From: Mucilaginibacter sp. SMC90
GTDB taxonomy: Bacteria; Bacteroidota; Bacteroidia; Sphingobacteriales; Sphingobacteriaceae
Assembly (NCBI RefSeq): GCF_022811725.1
Contig: NZ_CP094527.1
Span: 4,588,001-4,652,000 of the forward strand
Direction: 5' to 3'
Length of the DNA stretch: 64,000 nt
The notes beneath the pieces are model-generated. The model did no database searches. It saw only the letters and a program-made list of their open reading frames with translations, and had not been told where the DNA came from. Position numbers and translations under genes: made by a program. Below are positions 32,667 to 44,000 of the stretch, one piece after another; positions within the stretch are counted from its first letter, which is position 1, and each line of letters opens with the position of its first letter.

Positions 32667-34187
32667 TTAATTATCCAGGCCGCCATTTTTATTAATTACA
32701 TCAAAGCGGCTAAAGCTGGCATTCTCCGTGGTATCGCCTTTAAAAAACAGTCCTCCACGTGGCGGGGCATCCCATTGCGGTAAAAAATCAAGTAAAATAG
32801 CTTCCTTGCCATTTATCGCTTTCCACTCACCTTTAGCCTGTTTATAAAATGCTTTACCTGTTTTATCTTTTACATTAAGTTTAAGCTGAACAACGGCCTT
32901 TGGATCTACCTTCACGGAGTCGATCATCCTGAATACACCATTTTTAATTGTATAAAGGCACACCTTATTGGCCGAAACGCCTAAAACCAATGTGTTTTTA
33001 GCACTGCCATATAAACACAAACCTTTAACAGCATTATTATTGTTGACTACTGTTGTTGACATTTCAAAATCAGCTGAAAGCGTCCTCACTCCGTATGCAA
33101 TACCAGTACTTGTATTGTTTATCAATTTCCCCGACAAATACAGCATCCCCTTACCCTGCTTCACATTTGGCAAAGCACTATGAAAATCATACTGCCAGTT
33201 GATATCAGGAGTTTTGGATATAAAAGAGTCATGTATATTATTCAGCTTACGGGGTACATTAACTGCCTGCATAAGGGGCCACTGATCGCCGCCTAGCCAC
33301 TTAAGTTCGGCCAACATCCCCTGCCTGCCTGTAAATACATTACTTTCATCATTATATGCATGACATACAAAAAAGCACTTACCATCAGAAGTTTCAACAA
33401 ATGTACCATGCCCGCTGCATTTCCAGCCAGGTGCTGTCTTTAATACTTCTTCATTATCATATTTTTCGTAAGGGCCGGCAAAATTGGTGGCACGTGCTAT
33501 TTTTATATGATAAGAACAGCCAATCCCGCAACAACCTCCCGCCGAGTAAAAAAGATAAAAATACTTACCATGCTTCAAGAAGCTTTGCCCTTCCATACCG
33601 GCCTTTTTATCGTCCTTTAATAAGGATATCGATTCGCCGGAAATCTTTAAGCCATCACCGGACAATTTCTGAGCAACTAATTCAATAGGGCGATTATCAA
33701 GGCCATATGCTTTGAAAGTGATATACAACTGTCCATTATCGTTATAAATAAAAGGATCGATAGCCTCCCTTCCGTATGCAAGGATTACGCCATGGTCTTT
33801 AAATCCATGATCCGGATATTTTGAAGTGGCTACGCCGATGCAGGAAATATTATCCGATTTGCGACGGGCAACATAGTACAAATAGTAAGTATTCCCGATT
33901 TTATAATACTCGGGTGCCCAAAAAGAGCCAGATGCCCATTCGGGGGTTTTGTCAAACACATAGCCAACCTGTTTCCAGTTGAGAAGATCTGTTGAGTGAT
34001 AAACTGGAAAATGAGGTGCCCATTCTGACGAGGTTCCTGCGGCATAATACCCTTGTGGAGTGCGAATAACTGTAGGGTCGGGAAAATCGCCTGGGATAAT
34101 TGCACTGGTTGTTTGAGCAACCAGGGTAATCGAAAACAGGTTAAATAGCAGGCAAAATACCGCTGTGATCTTGTTGTTCTTTTTCAT
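32667..34187 (-). CDS. secreted GH43-family glycoside hydrolase
   Basis: Encodes 506 residues with signal peptide MKKNNKITAVFCLLFNLFSITLVA. The five-bladed propeller (about 30-310) has the clan GH-F triad: Asp37 in DFPDPTV, Asp144 in AIDPFIYND and Glu199 in GMEGQSF. A Cys-rich blade YSAGGCCGIGCSYHIK is notable. The C-terminal about 190 residues resemble the beta-xylosidase-type concanavalin-like sandwich (ISKTPDINWQYDFHSALP and onwards). GH43 enzymes cleave arabinose, xylose or galactose linkages. It is downstream of GH92 and the HTCS on the same strand (88-bp gap to GH92), so it may be part of that unit. Confidence 0.92.
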   Translation of the reverse strand: MKKNNKITAVFCLLFNLFSITLVAQTTSAIIPGDFPDPTVIRTPQGYYAAGTSSEWAPHFPVYHSTDLLNWKQVGYVFDKTPEWASGSFWAPEYYKIGNTYYLYYVARRKSDNISCIGVATSKYPDHGFKDHGVILAYGREAIDPFIYNDNGQLYITFKAYGLDNRPIELVAQKLSGDGLKISGESISLLKDDKKAGMEGQSFLKHGKYFYLFYSAGGCCGIGCSYHIKIARATNFAGPYEKYDNEEVLKTAPGWKCSGHGTFVETSDGKCFFVCHAYNDESNVFTGRQGMLAELKWLGGDQWPLMQAVNVPRKLNNIHDSFISKTPDINWQYDFHSALPNVKQGKGMLYLSGKLINNTSTGIAYGVRTLSADFEMSTTVVNNNNAVKGLCLYGSAKNTLVLGVSANKVCLYTIKNGVFRMIDSVKVDPKAVVQLKLNVKDKTGKAFYKQAKGEWKAINGKEAILLDFLPQWDAPPRGGLFFKGDTTENASFSRFDVINKNGGLDN

Positions 34188-34275
34188 TAAAGCTTTATTC
34201 GGAGTTTCAAATGTTAAAATTTAAAAAGCGCATTAAAAGGTTGTTAATTAAAACATTATAGCAGGGACTTAAAGA

Positions 34276-36432
34276 CTATCTGGTAACAATAGTTATCTTA
34301 CCACCGGTTTTAAACAGGTCATGCGAAACAAAATAGCCGCTGTTTACCTTGCCGTTCACTTGTATAGCTGTAACAGCCCTCCCCTTTCCGGGTTTGCTGA
34401 TAGTTAAGGTTTTACCATTGCTCGTTGTCCATTTCACTTCATCAAACAATGGAGCAGTGACAATGTATTTAGGATCGGTTGCTGAAAACGGGTACAGTCC
34501 CAACGCGCTGAATACATACCACGACGACATTTCGCCGGCATCGTCCATACCACTAAGTTCCAAACCTTCATCGCCAATACCGTAAAGGTTATTCAGGATA
34601 TAGTCAATTATCTTTTGTGATTTTGCCGGTTTATTGATAAAAATATAGGCAAATGGAGCTTCATGATCGGGCTGGTTACCCTGGCAGTACTGTCCTATCA
34701 TGGTTTCCACGTTGCGGGCTATATAATTAGGGTTCCATGGCAGCGTAAACAACGAATCGAGTTTTGATTCAAAGCCCTTTGGCCCACCGTAAAGCTTGAT
34801 CAGGCCCGGCATATCATGCGGCGCAAAAAAGGATACCTGCCATGCATTGGCCTCGCGGTACATGTATTCATAATACGGGTGCTGTGGGTCAAAATTTTTG
34901 ATCCATTCGCCGTTTTCCAGCCTGCCGCGCATAAACCGGGTTGACGGATCAAACATATTCTTATAGTTTTTTGATCGCGCCATCAGAATCCGGTAATTAG
35001 CGGTATCACCCAATTTTTTTGCTATCTGTGCTACCGAATAATCATCGTATGAATATTCAAGTGTTTTTGAAACGCCCGCCTTTGCTTTGGTTTCTACCTC
35101 AGGTTTAGCAACATCCGGATCAGAGATATATCCTTTTTTTATGTATTCGGTGATAAACGGACGCGGCCCGCCTTCAACATTGGCATTCCTTAACAACAGT
35201 TTGTAAGTGCCCTCAACATCAAAATTGTCAATCCCCCTCAGATAAGCTCCGGCAATAGATGAAGCCCCGTGATCACCATGAAAAAAAGTAGGTATAAAGC
35301 CTGTTTTATCACCTACATCCTTCAATGATTTAATAACATCAAGCGTTACATCAGGCGTAATCAGGCCCAATAACACGTCTTTGTTGCGGTAAGTATCCCA
35401 TAATGAAGGCTCTGTATAATACCTGTTACCGGTTTTCACCACGTTTCTTTTGGCATCGGTAAACTCGCCGTTTACATCACTGCGCAGGGCAGGCCACAGG
35501 AACGAGCGGTACAGGCATGAATAAAACATGCGTTTTTGTTTTTCGGTGCCGCCTTTTACCTGTATTGCAGATAACAGTTTTTCCCAGGTTTGTGATGCCT
35601 CGGTGCGGATAGCATTAAAGCTTTTATTGCCGATCTCTTTCTCCAGGTTTTCTTTAGCATTTTTTTCGCTTACAAATGATAAGCCTATCTTCAATTCAAC
35701 GGGGCCTGTACCGTCATCAGCCAGATACAGCATAGCGTACCCGCTGCGCTGGCCTTCCTCTGTTTTTTCCAGTTTATTGATTTTGGTGTTTATCGTGGCG
35801 TAGAAATAAACATTTTCGCCGCCTTGGAATCCTTGTACAGCATTAGGCCCGGCCTGCTCTATACGCCAGGTTGATACCCTGCTGTTGGCCTTACCCAAAT
35901 CAAAAAGGATTTGCCGGTTGCTGTTGTTTTTAAACTGATATTGATGATAGCCGCACCTTAAGGTTGATGTAAGGTTCACGTTAACATTATAATCATCAAG
36001 ATATACCTGGTAAAACCCCGGTGCCGAACTTTCTTTTTTATGCGAAAACCTGGAGCCGAATTTGCCGCCCTGCGGGTTTGATACCGGCAGAATAGGAATA
36101 TTACAAAGGTTCCAGTGACCTTTATTAGTATGCGTGAAACCATAAATAACAGAGTCTTCGTATTGATATCCTGCGCCCGATCCATAAGCCGTAATAGGGC
36201 TTAACTGCACCATGGCGTTGGGCAATGAACTACCCGGAAAGGTAAGCCCAGCCCATGAACGCCACCCATCGGGCAATTTATATCCAAGAATTTTGGGGTC
36301 GTTGAGCGGCGCGGTACCTATAAAGGTATTTACATATTTGGTGTATACCGGCTTGGTTTGCGCGTTTGCCGCGTTCACCGTAAAAAAAGTCAATAATGTT
36401 AAACTGATCAGGGTTTTAATTGGATTGTTCAT
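34276..36432 (-). CDS. secreted GH92 alpha-mannosidase
   Basis: Encodes 718 residues with signal peptide MNNPIKTLISLTLLTFFTVNAANA. Two GH92 domains are recognisable: the N-terminal beta-sandwich starts KYVNTFIGTAPLND, with the FPGSSLPNAMVQLSP and YGFTHTNKGHWN motifs. The C-terminal (alpha/alpha)6 barrel contains the family signatures GNQPDHEAPFAYIF and DDAGEMSSWYVFSALGLYPF. GH92 enzymes are Ca2+-dependent exo-alpha-mannosidases, acting on yeast mannan and N-glycans. It lies between the HTCS (114-bp gap) and GH43 on the minus strand, and complements the GH76 endo-mannanase encoded at 57.3 kb. Confidence 0.95.
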   Translation of the reverse strand: MNNPIKTLISLTLLTFFTVNAANAQTKPVYTKYVNTFIGTAPLNDPKILGYKLPDGWRSWAGLTFPGSSLPNAMVQLSPITAYGSGAGYQYEDSVIYGFTHTNKGHWNLCNIPILPVSNPQGGKFGSRFSHKKESSAPGFYQVYLDDYNVNVNLTSTLRCGYHQYQFKNNSNRQILFDLGKANSRVSTWRIEQAGPNAVQGFQGGENVYFYATINTKINKLEKTEEGQRSGYAMLYLADDGTGPVELKIGLSFVSEKNAKENLEKEIGNKSFNAIRTEASQTWEKLLSAIQVKGGTEKQKRMFYSCLYRSFLWPALRSDVNGEFTDAKRNVVKTGNRYYTEPSLWDTYRNKDVLLGLITPDVTLDVIKSLKDVGDKTGFIPTFFHGDHGASSIAGAYLRGIDNFDVEGTYKLLLRNANVEGGPRPFITEYIKKGYISDPDVAKPEVETKAKAGVSKTLEYSYDDYSVAQIAKKLGDTANYRILMARSKNYKNMFDPSTRFMRGRLENGEWIKNFDPQHPYYEYMYREANAWQVSFFAPHDMPGLIKLYGGPKGFESKLDSLFTLPWNPNYIARNVETMIGQYCQGNQPDHEAPFAYIFINKPAKSQKIIDYILNNLYGIGDEGLELSGMDDAGEMSSWYVFSALGLYPFSATDPKYIVTAPLFDEVKWTTSNGKTLTISKPGKGRAVTAIQVNGKVNSGYFVSHDLFKTGGKITIVTR

Positions 36433-36546
36433 TGATAGGTTTTAATTAGCGTCACAAATTAATGCTAAATTGATTTAGGGACATAGCAAATTATGCATTT
36501 TTGTTGACGTTCCGTTCATTTTTTTAATATTAGGATACCGCTTTAT

Positions 36547-39500
36547 TCAGGCTTTCTTTAACGATTGCATAAACTGCAGGGGCGATTTGCCATACTCCTT
36601 TTTAAATGCCCTCGAAAAATTGGAGCTGCTTTGAAGGCCTATCCTATCGGCCACCTCATTCATGGACACATCCTCATGGGTCATGATCTGGATAGCGCGC
36701 TTAAGCCTTATGGTTCGGATAAACTCACCGACAGACTGGTCTGAGATCCCTTTTATTTTTTGATACAGCTTGGTACGGCTGATGAATAAATGCCTGCACA
36801 AAAAATCAACGTCAAGGTTCAAGTCTTGTATATTATCTTCAATAACGTTGATCAGCTTTTGAAAAAATTCCTTATCCTTTTCAGAGTGTACAAGCTCTGT
36901 AGCTTCCGACAGGTAGTTTTTGGTGTATCGTAGTTTCAGCTTTTCGGCCTGTTCAAATATATTGCTAACAGTAAGCAGCAACAGATCGATGCTTAAAGGC
37001 TTGGCAAAATAAAAATCAGCTCCTGATTCCATCCCTTCAATTTTTGTATCCAAAGCATCCTTTGCCGATAATATAACGAAAGGAATATGGCTGGTTTCAA
37101 ATTGTTCCTTAAGCCGTTTACAAAGTTCAATTCCGTTCATGCTCGGCATCATAACATCGCTGATGATCAAGTCGGGCACTTTTTCAGTGGCAATCTCAAA
37201 CCCTTCTTTTCCATCTTCGGCCTCATGAACTATATAATATTTTCCAAGCGCTTGCTTTAAAAATGCGCGTAATTCTTCGTTGTCTTCAACCAATAGCAGA
37301 TGCTTGCTACCTTTGGCCTGGAGTTGATTTTCTGCGGGTTCATTATCTGGCAGTTGTATCAGCATGGCATTATCAATAACCTCCAACTGGGCTTCTACAA
37401 CGCTGCCGGCCGCTTTTTCCGTCGCAACGTAATTTTCATCACCCCATGGTATACCTATAATAATTTCTGTCCCCTTGTATCGCTCGCTGTAAACATAAAT
37501 ATCGCCTTTGTGCAATTGGGTAAGACTTTTAACCAACGCCAAACCAACCCCCGAACCCAGGTGATTTTTACTGATCCGGTAGTACCTGTCGAAGATGCGG
37601 GTGATAGAGTCGCCGGAGATACCTATACCAGTATCGGCTACTCTGAAATAGACATATTTTTTTGCGCGGTGATCCTTATTCAAAAGTTCAAACCCGGTAT
37701 TAAAAGACGGCTTAAACTGACTGATATCAAAAAAGACTTCAAAAACTACGCTCCCACCCGCGTTGGTATATTTAAATGAGTTGTTAAGCAAATTAAAAAG
37801 TATTTTTTCAAGAACCTGAACATCAAACGGGGCACCATCCGCCGCTGTAATTTCTGCTTCTGTATAATCGTTAAGCGCAAAACTGATACTTTTACTTATG
37901 GCAAGATTTTGAAACTCCCATGTTAAGTTTTTACAAAACTGACTGATCATCAATGGCTGAACCTGCAACTTAACAATACTATCGGCTACTTTTTTAAAGT
38001 TCATCAGCTCACTTATCAGGTTCATAAGCCTCTTGGCATTCCGGTACATTAACTGATACGAGTAATCAAGCGCCGGATTTTTGTTTTGCCCGATCAGGCT
38101 TTCGAGCGGGCCAAGTATTAATGTTAAAGGGGTACGGAACTCGTGCGATACGTTGGTAAAAAACATTAGCTGCTGTTGATAAAGTTCTTCACGTTGCTGG
38201 TGCATTTCTTCGCGTTTATTTTCGTTTACAGCGCGTACTTCCATTTCGCGTTTAAGGCGGTACCACCTTGCCTGGTAAATATAAATACCCACCAAACCCG
38301 ACAGAAACAGGAGGATATAAATCAATTTGGCAAAAAACGATCTCCACCATGGCGGTGTTATAACAATGGTCATCCCGGCATTTTTTTCACTCCAGATACC
38401 ATCGTTATTTGTGGCTTCCACCACAAACTTATAGCTGGCATAATCAAGATTACTATAAGCAGCCGTAGGGTTTTTGCCATCAGTATATTTCCAATCTTTA
38501 TCAAAACCGTTAAGTTTATACCTGTATCTGCATTTTAAAGGATTGGCAAAATGCATGGATGAAAATGCGATGACGAAATTATTTTGCAGATAACTGAGCG
38601 CTAACTGATTGCAGTAACCAATAGCCTGCGGAATTGCATTTTTTCCGGAATCCTGGTCGTTATAAACCGGTCGTTGGTTATTGATCAGGATATCAGTAAA
38701 TACAGGCCGCGCTGCTATACCATTAGCTTTAATCTGTGAGGGGTCAAAATAATTAAGTCCTTTTATTCCGCCGAAATATAAGCGGCCATCGGCTCCTTTA
38801 CAGGATGCGCCTACTTTAAAACTGTTGCCCTGCAGTCCATCATTTTTATCATAGCGGATCAGCCTGCCGGTTGCAGGGTTAAAACACTCCAGGCCGTTAC
38901 CTCCCATCCATATGTTTCCGGCATCATCTACCTCCAGGCTTTCTACATCATTAAAAATCCCATAGTTGCCTGCATAGGTTGTTATAGTATATGAATCCGC
39001 TTTTTCCCGTAATACCAATTTATTTAAACCACCGCCGATAGTGCCTATCCAGTAGGTGCTGTCATTTTGCTTACCTATGGGATAAGTATAATCTGAACTT
39101 AATGAGTTTGGTTTTGAAAATGATGCGTTATAGGAAAAACTATTAATGACATTTCCTTCCCGGTCAATAATCATCCGTTTCAAACCATGTATGGTTGAAA
39201 CAAGCAATTGCGGCCGGTTTTTATCGGCAAAAATAAAATAACCCTCACCATAATACTTTACCTGGTAGTGGTTTTGTGCGTCTTTCCAAATCACCCCCAA
39301 ATGATCCTGGTGGTTGCCGAACCAAATATTGCCATAATAGTCCTTTGCAAAACAATCAATAACGTGATTGGGAAACTTCTCAGAGCCTGCGGGCTTCCAT
39401 ATTGTTCCGTCAGGTTTTAAAATATCGATCCCGATCGAGCTGCCTATCCACAGGTTACGCTCATTATCAAGCATTAAAGCGGTCACAGCGTCACTCTTCA

Positions 39501-40704
39501 GCTTTATCGCAGAATTGTATGTATTATAATAGCTGAATTTTTGCGTCTTTAAATTGTACCGGTTAAGCCCGTTGGCGGTTGTGCCTATCCAAATATCATC
39601 GCCATTAGCCAGTACCGACCGGATATGGTTACCAGCCAATGAATTTGCTTCCTCGGGATTATGTTGAATGGTGTAAAACAGCTTTTCATTTAAATCGCAA
39701 TAATTAACGCCGCCCCCAAAAGTGCAGATCCATAGGCAATCTGTACGGTCAATAAAGATCTTGCCCAGCGAGTTTGAGTTTAAACCATGAGGGGAGCTTT
39801 TGTCATTTACAGTTTGAATAAAATTGAGGTTGCCATCAAGCCGCAATACTGCGCTTGGCACATTTATCCAATAATCTCCGTGGCTACTACGTACAACTCC
39901 CCTAATATCTGAATAACCGGTACAAACAAACTGCCTGCCTGTTGCAAATTTGCCGCCCTTCTTATCAACCAGAAATAACTTGTTCTTTGCCGAAACAATC
40001 AGGTTATTCCTATTATCAACAAACACATGCGAAAGCTCTTCTGTGCCGAGACCATTGATATCCAATTTTTGCGGTACGTGATCTTTATCAAGCTGCCAGA
40101 TCCCCATATTGCCAGATAAATAGAGTATCCCGTTTTTATCCATTACAATATCAGTAACGTGGATACCAGCAGGCACATTTAGTTTTTGAGCTTCAATGAT
40201 ATTTCCCTTAACCCTGAATAACTTTAATTGGCTGCCTGTATAAACATAAAGGAAATCGCCGGCTGGCTTAATTACCTTTTGAAAGCTGGTATTCTGTGGC
40301 GCGGTTTCGGAAAAATCAATATACTTTTCCTGCCGGGTGTTAAAGCATTGCAAACCTCCTTCGGTACAAAGCCAAATATTGCCCTGGTCATCGGGATAAA
40401 GGGAAATCAGCCTGTTTTTAAAAGCATTATTGAGTGGTACATTACTGTTGTAAAACTTTTTAACCGAGTAACCATCATACCTGTCGAGGCCAAAAAAAGT
40501 AGCTACCCATATATAGCCCTGCTTGTCTTGCGCAATGTAATTGGCATCGGTGTGCGACAGGGCTTCATCTACAGTAAGATAATTGAATTTATAAGGATAG
40601 GGCTGGGCGCGGGCAACGGTAATAAAACAAGGTAAGAGTATAAAAACAAATAACACCTTTATGAAAATGTGCCTGGTTAACCAATAGAGGTTTTTGATAG
40701 TCAT
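36547..40704 (-). CDS. hybrid two-component system (HTCS) regulator
   Basis: Encodes 1385 residues, one polypeptide sensing and regulating. Signal/anchor at 10-33; about 14 reg_prop propeller blades (IWVATFFGLDRYDG, IWLCTEGGLQCF) to about 690; a Y_Y_Y domain to about 790; a transmembrane helix at about 798-818. HisKA follows with His854 in NVSHEFRTPL, then HATPase (LLNNSFKYTNAGG; ADTGIGI). The REC domain has Asp1183 in LIISDVMMPS, and an AraC-type helix-turn-helix lies at about 1285-1385 (RIGLQSSSNFSRAFKKEYG). HTCS proteins bind oligosaccharides in the periplasm and activate PULs. The divergent GH2 gene and co-directional GH92/GH43 genes are its likely targets. Confidence 0.96.
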   Translation of the reverse strand: MTIKNLYWLTRHIFIKVLFVFILLPCFITVARAQPYPYKFNYLTVDEALSHTDANYIAQDKQGYIWVATFFGLDRYDGYSVKKFYNSNVPLNNAFKNRLISLYPDDQGNIWLCTEGGLQCFNTRQEKYIDFSETAPQNTSFQKVIKPAGDFLYVYTGSQLKLFRVKGNIIEAQKLNVPAGIHVTDIVMDKNGILYLSGNMGIWQLDKDHVPQKLDINGLGTEELSHVFVDNRNNLIVSAKNKLFLVDKKGGKFATGRQFVCTGYSDIRGVVRSSHGDYWINVPSAVLRLDGNLNFIQTVNDKSSPHGLNSNSLGKIFIDRTDCLWICTFGGGVNYCDLNEKLFYTIQHNPEEANSLAGNHIRSVLANGDDIWIGTTANGLNRYNLKTQKFSYYNTYNSAIKLKSDAVTALMLDNERNLWIGSSIGIDILKPDGTIWKPAGSEKFPNHVIDCFAKDYYGNIWFGNHQDHLGVIWKDAQNHYQVKYYGEGYFIFADKNRPQLLVSTIHGLKRMIIDREGNVINSFSYNASFSKPNSLSSDYTYPIGKQNDSTYWIGTIGGGLNKLVLREKADSYTITTYAGNYGIFNDVESLEVDDAGNIWMGGNGLECFNPATGRLIRYDKNDGLQGNSFKVGASCKGADGRLYFGGIKGLNYFDPSQIKANGIAARPVFTDILINNQRPVYNDQDSGKNAIPQAIGYCNQLALSYLQNNFVIAFSSMHFANPLKCRYRYKLNGFDKDWKYTDGKNPTAAYSNLDYASYKFVVEATNNDGIWSEKNAGMTIVITPPWWRSFFAKLIYILLFLSGLVGIYIYQARWYRLKREMEVRAVNENKREEMHQQREELYQQQLMFFTNVSHEFRTPLTLILGPLESLIGQNKNPALDYSYQLMYRNAKRLMNLISELMNFKKVADSIVKLQVQPLMISQFCKNLTWEFQNLAISKSISFALNDYTEAEITAADGAPFDVQVLEKILFNLLNNSFKYTNAGGSVVFEVFFDISQFKPSFNTGFELLNKDHRAKKYVYFRVADTGIGISGDSITRIFDRYYRISKNHLGSGVGLALVKSLTQLHKGDIYVYSERYKGTEIIIGIPWGDENYVATEKAAGSVVEAQLEVIDNAMLIQLPDNEPAENQLQAKGSKHLLLVEDNEELRAFLKQALGKYYIVHEAEDGKEGFEIATEKVPDLIISDVMMPSMNGIELCKRLKEQFETSHIPFVILSAKDALDTKIEGMESGADFYFAKPLSIDLLLLTVSNIFEQAEKLKLRYTKNYLSEATELVHSEKDKEFFQKLINVIEDNIQDLNLDVDFLCRHLFISRTKLYQKIKGISDQSVGEFIRTIRLKRAIQIMTHEDVSMNEVADRIGLQSSSNFSRAFKKEYGKSPLQFMQSLKKA

Positions 40705-41040
40705 TGATGCTTATGTTCGGTTTTAGCTTATAAAAATACTAAAGGCACATTTACCTGTTTTAATTTAATTGCTGTTACTGCAAAAGGGCAGTGTCGGTTT
40801 TAATAACTGGTGTATAATACCGGGCTAAATCATAGCCTGTTAAAGCCCCGTATGCCCTATACTATATTGCCGGCAAAAATGAATCTTATATACCGGATAA
40901 TTTAATGCCGGGAGACCAAAATGTACAACATGCCAATAAATATGTACAGTATGACAATTTGCAGCTACAAATTTTATAGTTCTTTGTATTTGAAATATAC
41001 ATTTAAACCTATCCCAATTTTTCAAAAATTATAAATACTT
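40705..41040 (+). promoter_or_regulatory. divergent control region with paired direct repeats and a promoter
   Basis: Two 12-mers, ATGTACAACATG (40921-40932) and ATGTACAGTATG (40942-40953), are 21 bp apart start to start, two helical turns. A TTTG (40958) and a downstream TAGTTCTTTG (about 40977-40987) lie just beyond and are promoter-like. This layout suits the AraC domain of the adjacent HTCS acting on the GH2 gene. The rest of the 336 bp shows nothing obvious. Confidence 0.5.
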
Positions 41041-44000
41041 ATGAGTAAAACCCTATTCAAGAAAAAGATTATTTTATTGATCGTTATTTTTATTTCCAGT
41101 TATAACATAAGCTCCGGTTTTCAGGCACCTGCCGGAAGCAGGTTATCCCCAACCGATACAGCCTCCGTTCCGAAAGAAATTGAAGACCCTGAAAACATCG
41201 GCATAAACAAAGAAGCCAGCCATGCCACCCTGATGCCTTATGGCTCATTGAAAGAGGCGTTGACAGCAAATCGCCACGCCTCATCATTTAGCCGGAGCCT
41301 GAATGGCCTTTGGAAATTTAACTGGGTAGACTGGCCGCAAAAACGCCCTGTTAACTTTTATAAACCCGATTACGATGTATCTAAATGGAAGGACATCAAA
41401 GTACCGTCTAACTGGCAGGTTGAAGGCTATGGCACCCCCTACTACAGCAACTTCACTTATATCTTTCAAAAAGATTTTCCAAGGGTGATGAGCACCCCTC
41501 CTGAAAAATATACAGCTTTCAAAGAACGCAATCCGGTGGGCAGCTATCGCCGCGATTTTACGGTACCTGCGCAGTGGAGCGGTCGCCGTATTTTTATCAC
41601 TTTTGATGGTGTTGATGCCGGTTTCTTTATCTGGGTAAATGGAAAAAAGGTGGGCTATAGCGTAAACAGCCGTAATGCTGCTGAGTTTGACCTTACCAAA
41701 TACATAAAACCGGGCAAAAACACATTGGCTGTCGAGGTATATCGTTTTACTACAGGCAGTTATCTGGAAGACCAGGATATGTGGCGCTTAAGCGGCATTT
41801 TCAGAAATGTAACCCTTTGGAGCAGTCCGCAGGAACATATAAGGGATTATTTTGTAAAAACCAATCTTGACAAACAGTATAAAAATGCCGATGTTCAGGT
41901 ATCAACTAAAATAAAAAATTACGGCACCGCTGCGGTTAAAGCACGCGTACTGGATGTGGTTTTATACAACGGCAGTGTACCTGTACCGGGAGCAACTGCA
42001 AAAAAGGCTATCCCAGCACTTAAACCAGGCGAAGAAGTAACAGTTGAAACCAGTTTCCATGTAAATAACCCTCAAAAATGGACGGCAGAAACACCAAAGC
42101 TTTACACAACTGTAGTTAAAATCAATGATGGCGCTAACGCCGTTGAAACCCTGTCATCCCGTACAGGTTTCAGAAGCATTGAAATCAAAGGCCGCCTGTT
42201 CCTCGTTAATGGTGTGCCTATTAAGCTGAAAGGCGTAAACCGCCACGAAAACTGGCCAAATGATGGCCACGCGGTTACTGAAGAACAAATGATCAGGGAT
42301 ATCGTATTGATCAAGCAGGCTAACTGTAATCACGTGCGTACCTGTCACTACTCAGATGATCCGCTCTGGTACGAGCTCTGCGACCAGTATGGTATTTACC
42401 TTGTTGCCGAAGCCAATTTGGAAAGCCACGGTGCCTGGGACGAGTTTAATGAAGAGCCAAGGATCAAAGCTGCACTAATTGACAGGAACGTAGCCAATGT
42501 AGAGAACTTCAAAAACCATCCTTCGGTTATTATCTGGAGCTTGGGTAACGAGTGCGGCAGCGGCGGCTCAAACTTCAGGGCTATCCTGAAAGTGATCAAA
42601 GATATCGACTCTACCCGCCCTACACACTACCAGGGTTTCGGTATCGGTAAAAACAACCCTGCCGATATGGACAGCGAAATGTATACCGACGTTGAAAACC
42701 TTGAAAAACATGCTAACGATAATACGTTAACCAAGCCATTTTATCTGTGCGAATATGCGCACGCCATGTTCAACTCCATGGGTTCGGTGGATATTTACAA
42801 CGATTTGTTCGATAAATATCCGCAGCTTTTAGGCGGCGCTATCTGGGAGTGGCAAGATCAGGGGATTTACAACAACCGCGACCCGAAACACCCGATAACG
42901 GCTTTTGGCGGCGGCTTTGGGGAGTATCCAAATGATCAGTACTTTATCCATAAAGGCGTTGTGTTCTCTGATCGTTCATTGAAACCTCACTACCCTGAGT
43001 TGAAACATGCCTACCAGTGGATCAGCATACATGCTAAAGATCTGAAAAACGGCATCGTTACCATTAAAAACCGCTACCAATTCATTACCCTTAATAGCTT
43101 TACCGCCAAATGGGAAGTGAGCGAAAACGGCACCCCTGTATCATCAGGCAACCTGGCCCTGCCAGAAATAAAACCGGGTAATGAACAAGATGTAAAAATC
43201 CCATACAATGTTACTCCTAAACCCGGAGCCGAATATTTCCTGAAGGTTTCGTTTGATCAGGCTGCCGATAATATGTGGGCAAAAAAAGGCTTTGAAGTTG
43301 CTACACAACAATTGGAATTACCAATAGCCACCCCTGCTGCTAAAGAACAACCAGCAACGGGTAAATTAACTTTTGCCGATGGCGGCAATGACATTAAAGT
43401 GAAAGGCCCGGGCTTCAGTCTTGAGTTTGACAAGGCTAAAGGCACTTTCTCGAAAATGGAAAAGGACGGAGAAAACGTATTACAGGATAATGGCGGCCCA
43501 ATGCTGCATTTATGGCGCGCGCCGCACCGTAAAGATGATATGTGGGCTTATGACGATTATTGGGTTAAATACGGCTTAAAGGAATTGGCCTGGAAAACAG
43601 ACGACGTAAAAGCTACCCAACTTGCTACCGGCCAAATAGAAATAAAAGTGAACCTTACAGGCACCGGAAAGCGCGAATTTGTGGTTCATCACCAGGCTGT
43701 TTATACCATAGATGGCAATGGTAATATTAAAGTAAACAACAATGTGAGCTTCAATGGTAGTGACAAAATAGTGCTTGGCCGCTTAGGAGTACGTTTGTTC
43801 CTCAAATCAGATCTTAACCAATTTGAATACTTTGGTCGCGGCCCGATGGAAAACTACGCCGATAGGAAAAGTGGTTTTGATGTTGGCCACTACGCAAGTA
43901 ATATTGTTCAACAAATGACTCCATATGAAAAACCAATGGACTGCGGTAACCACGAGGATGTGCGCTGGGCTAAAGTGTTTACGGCTAAAGGCTCTGGCAT

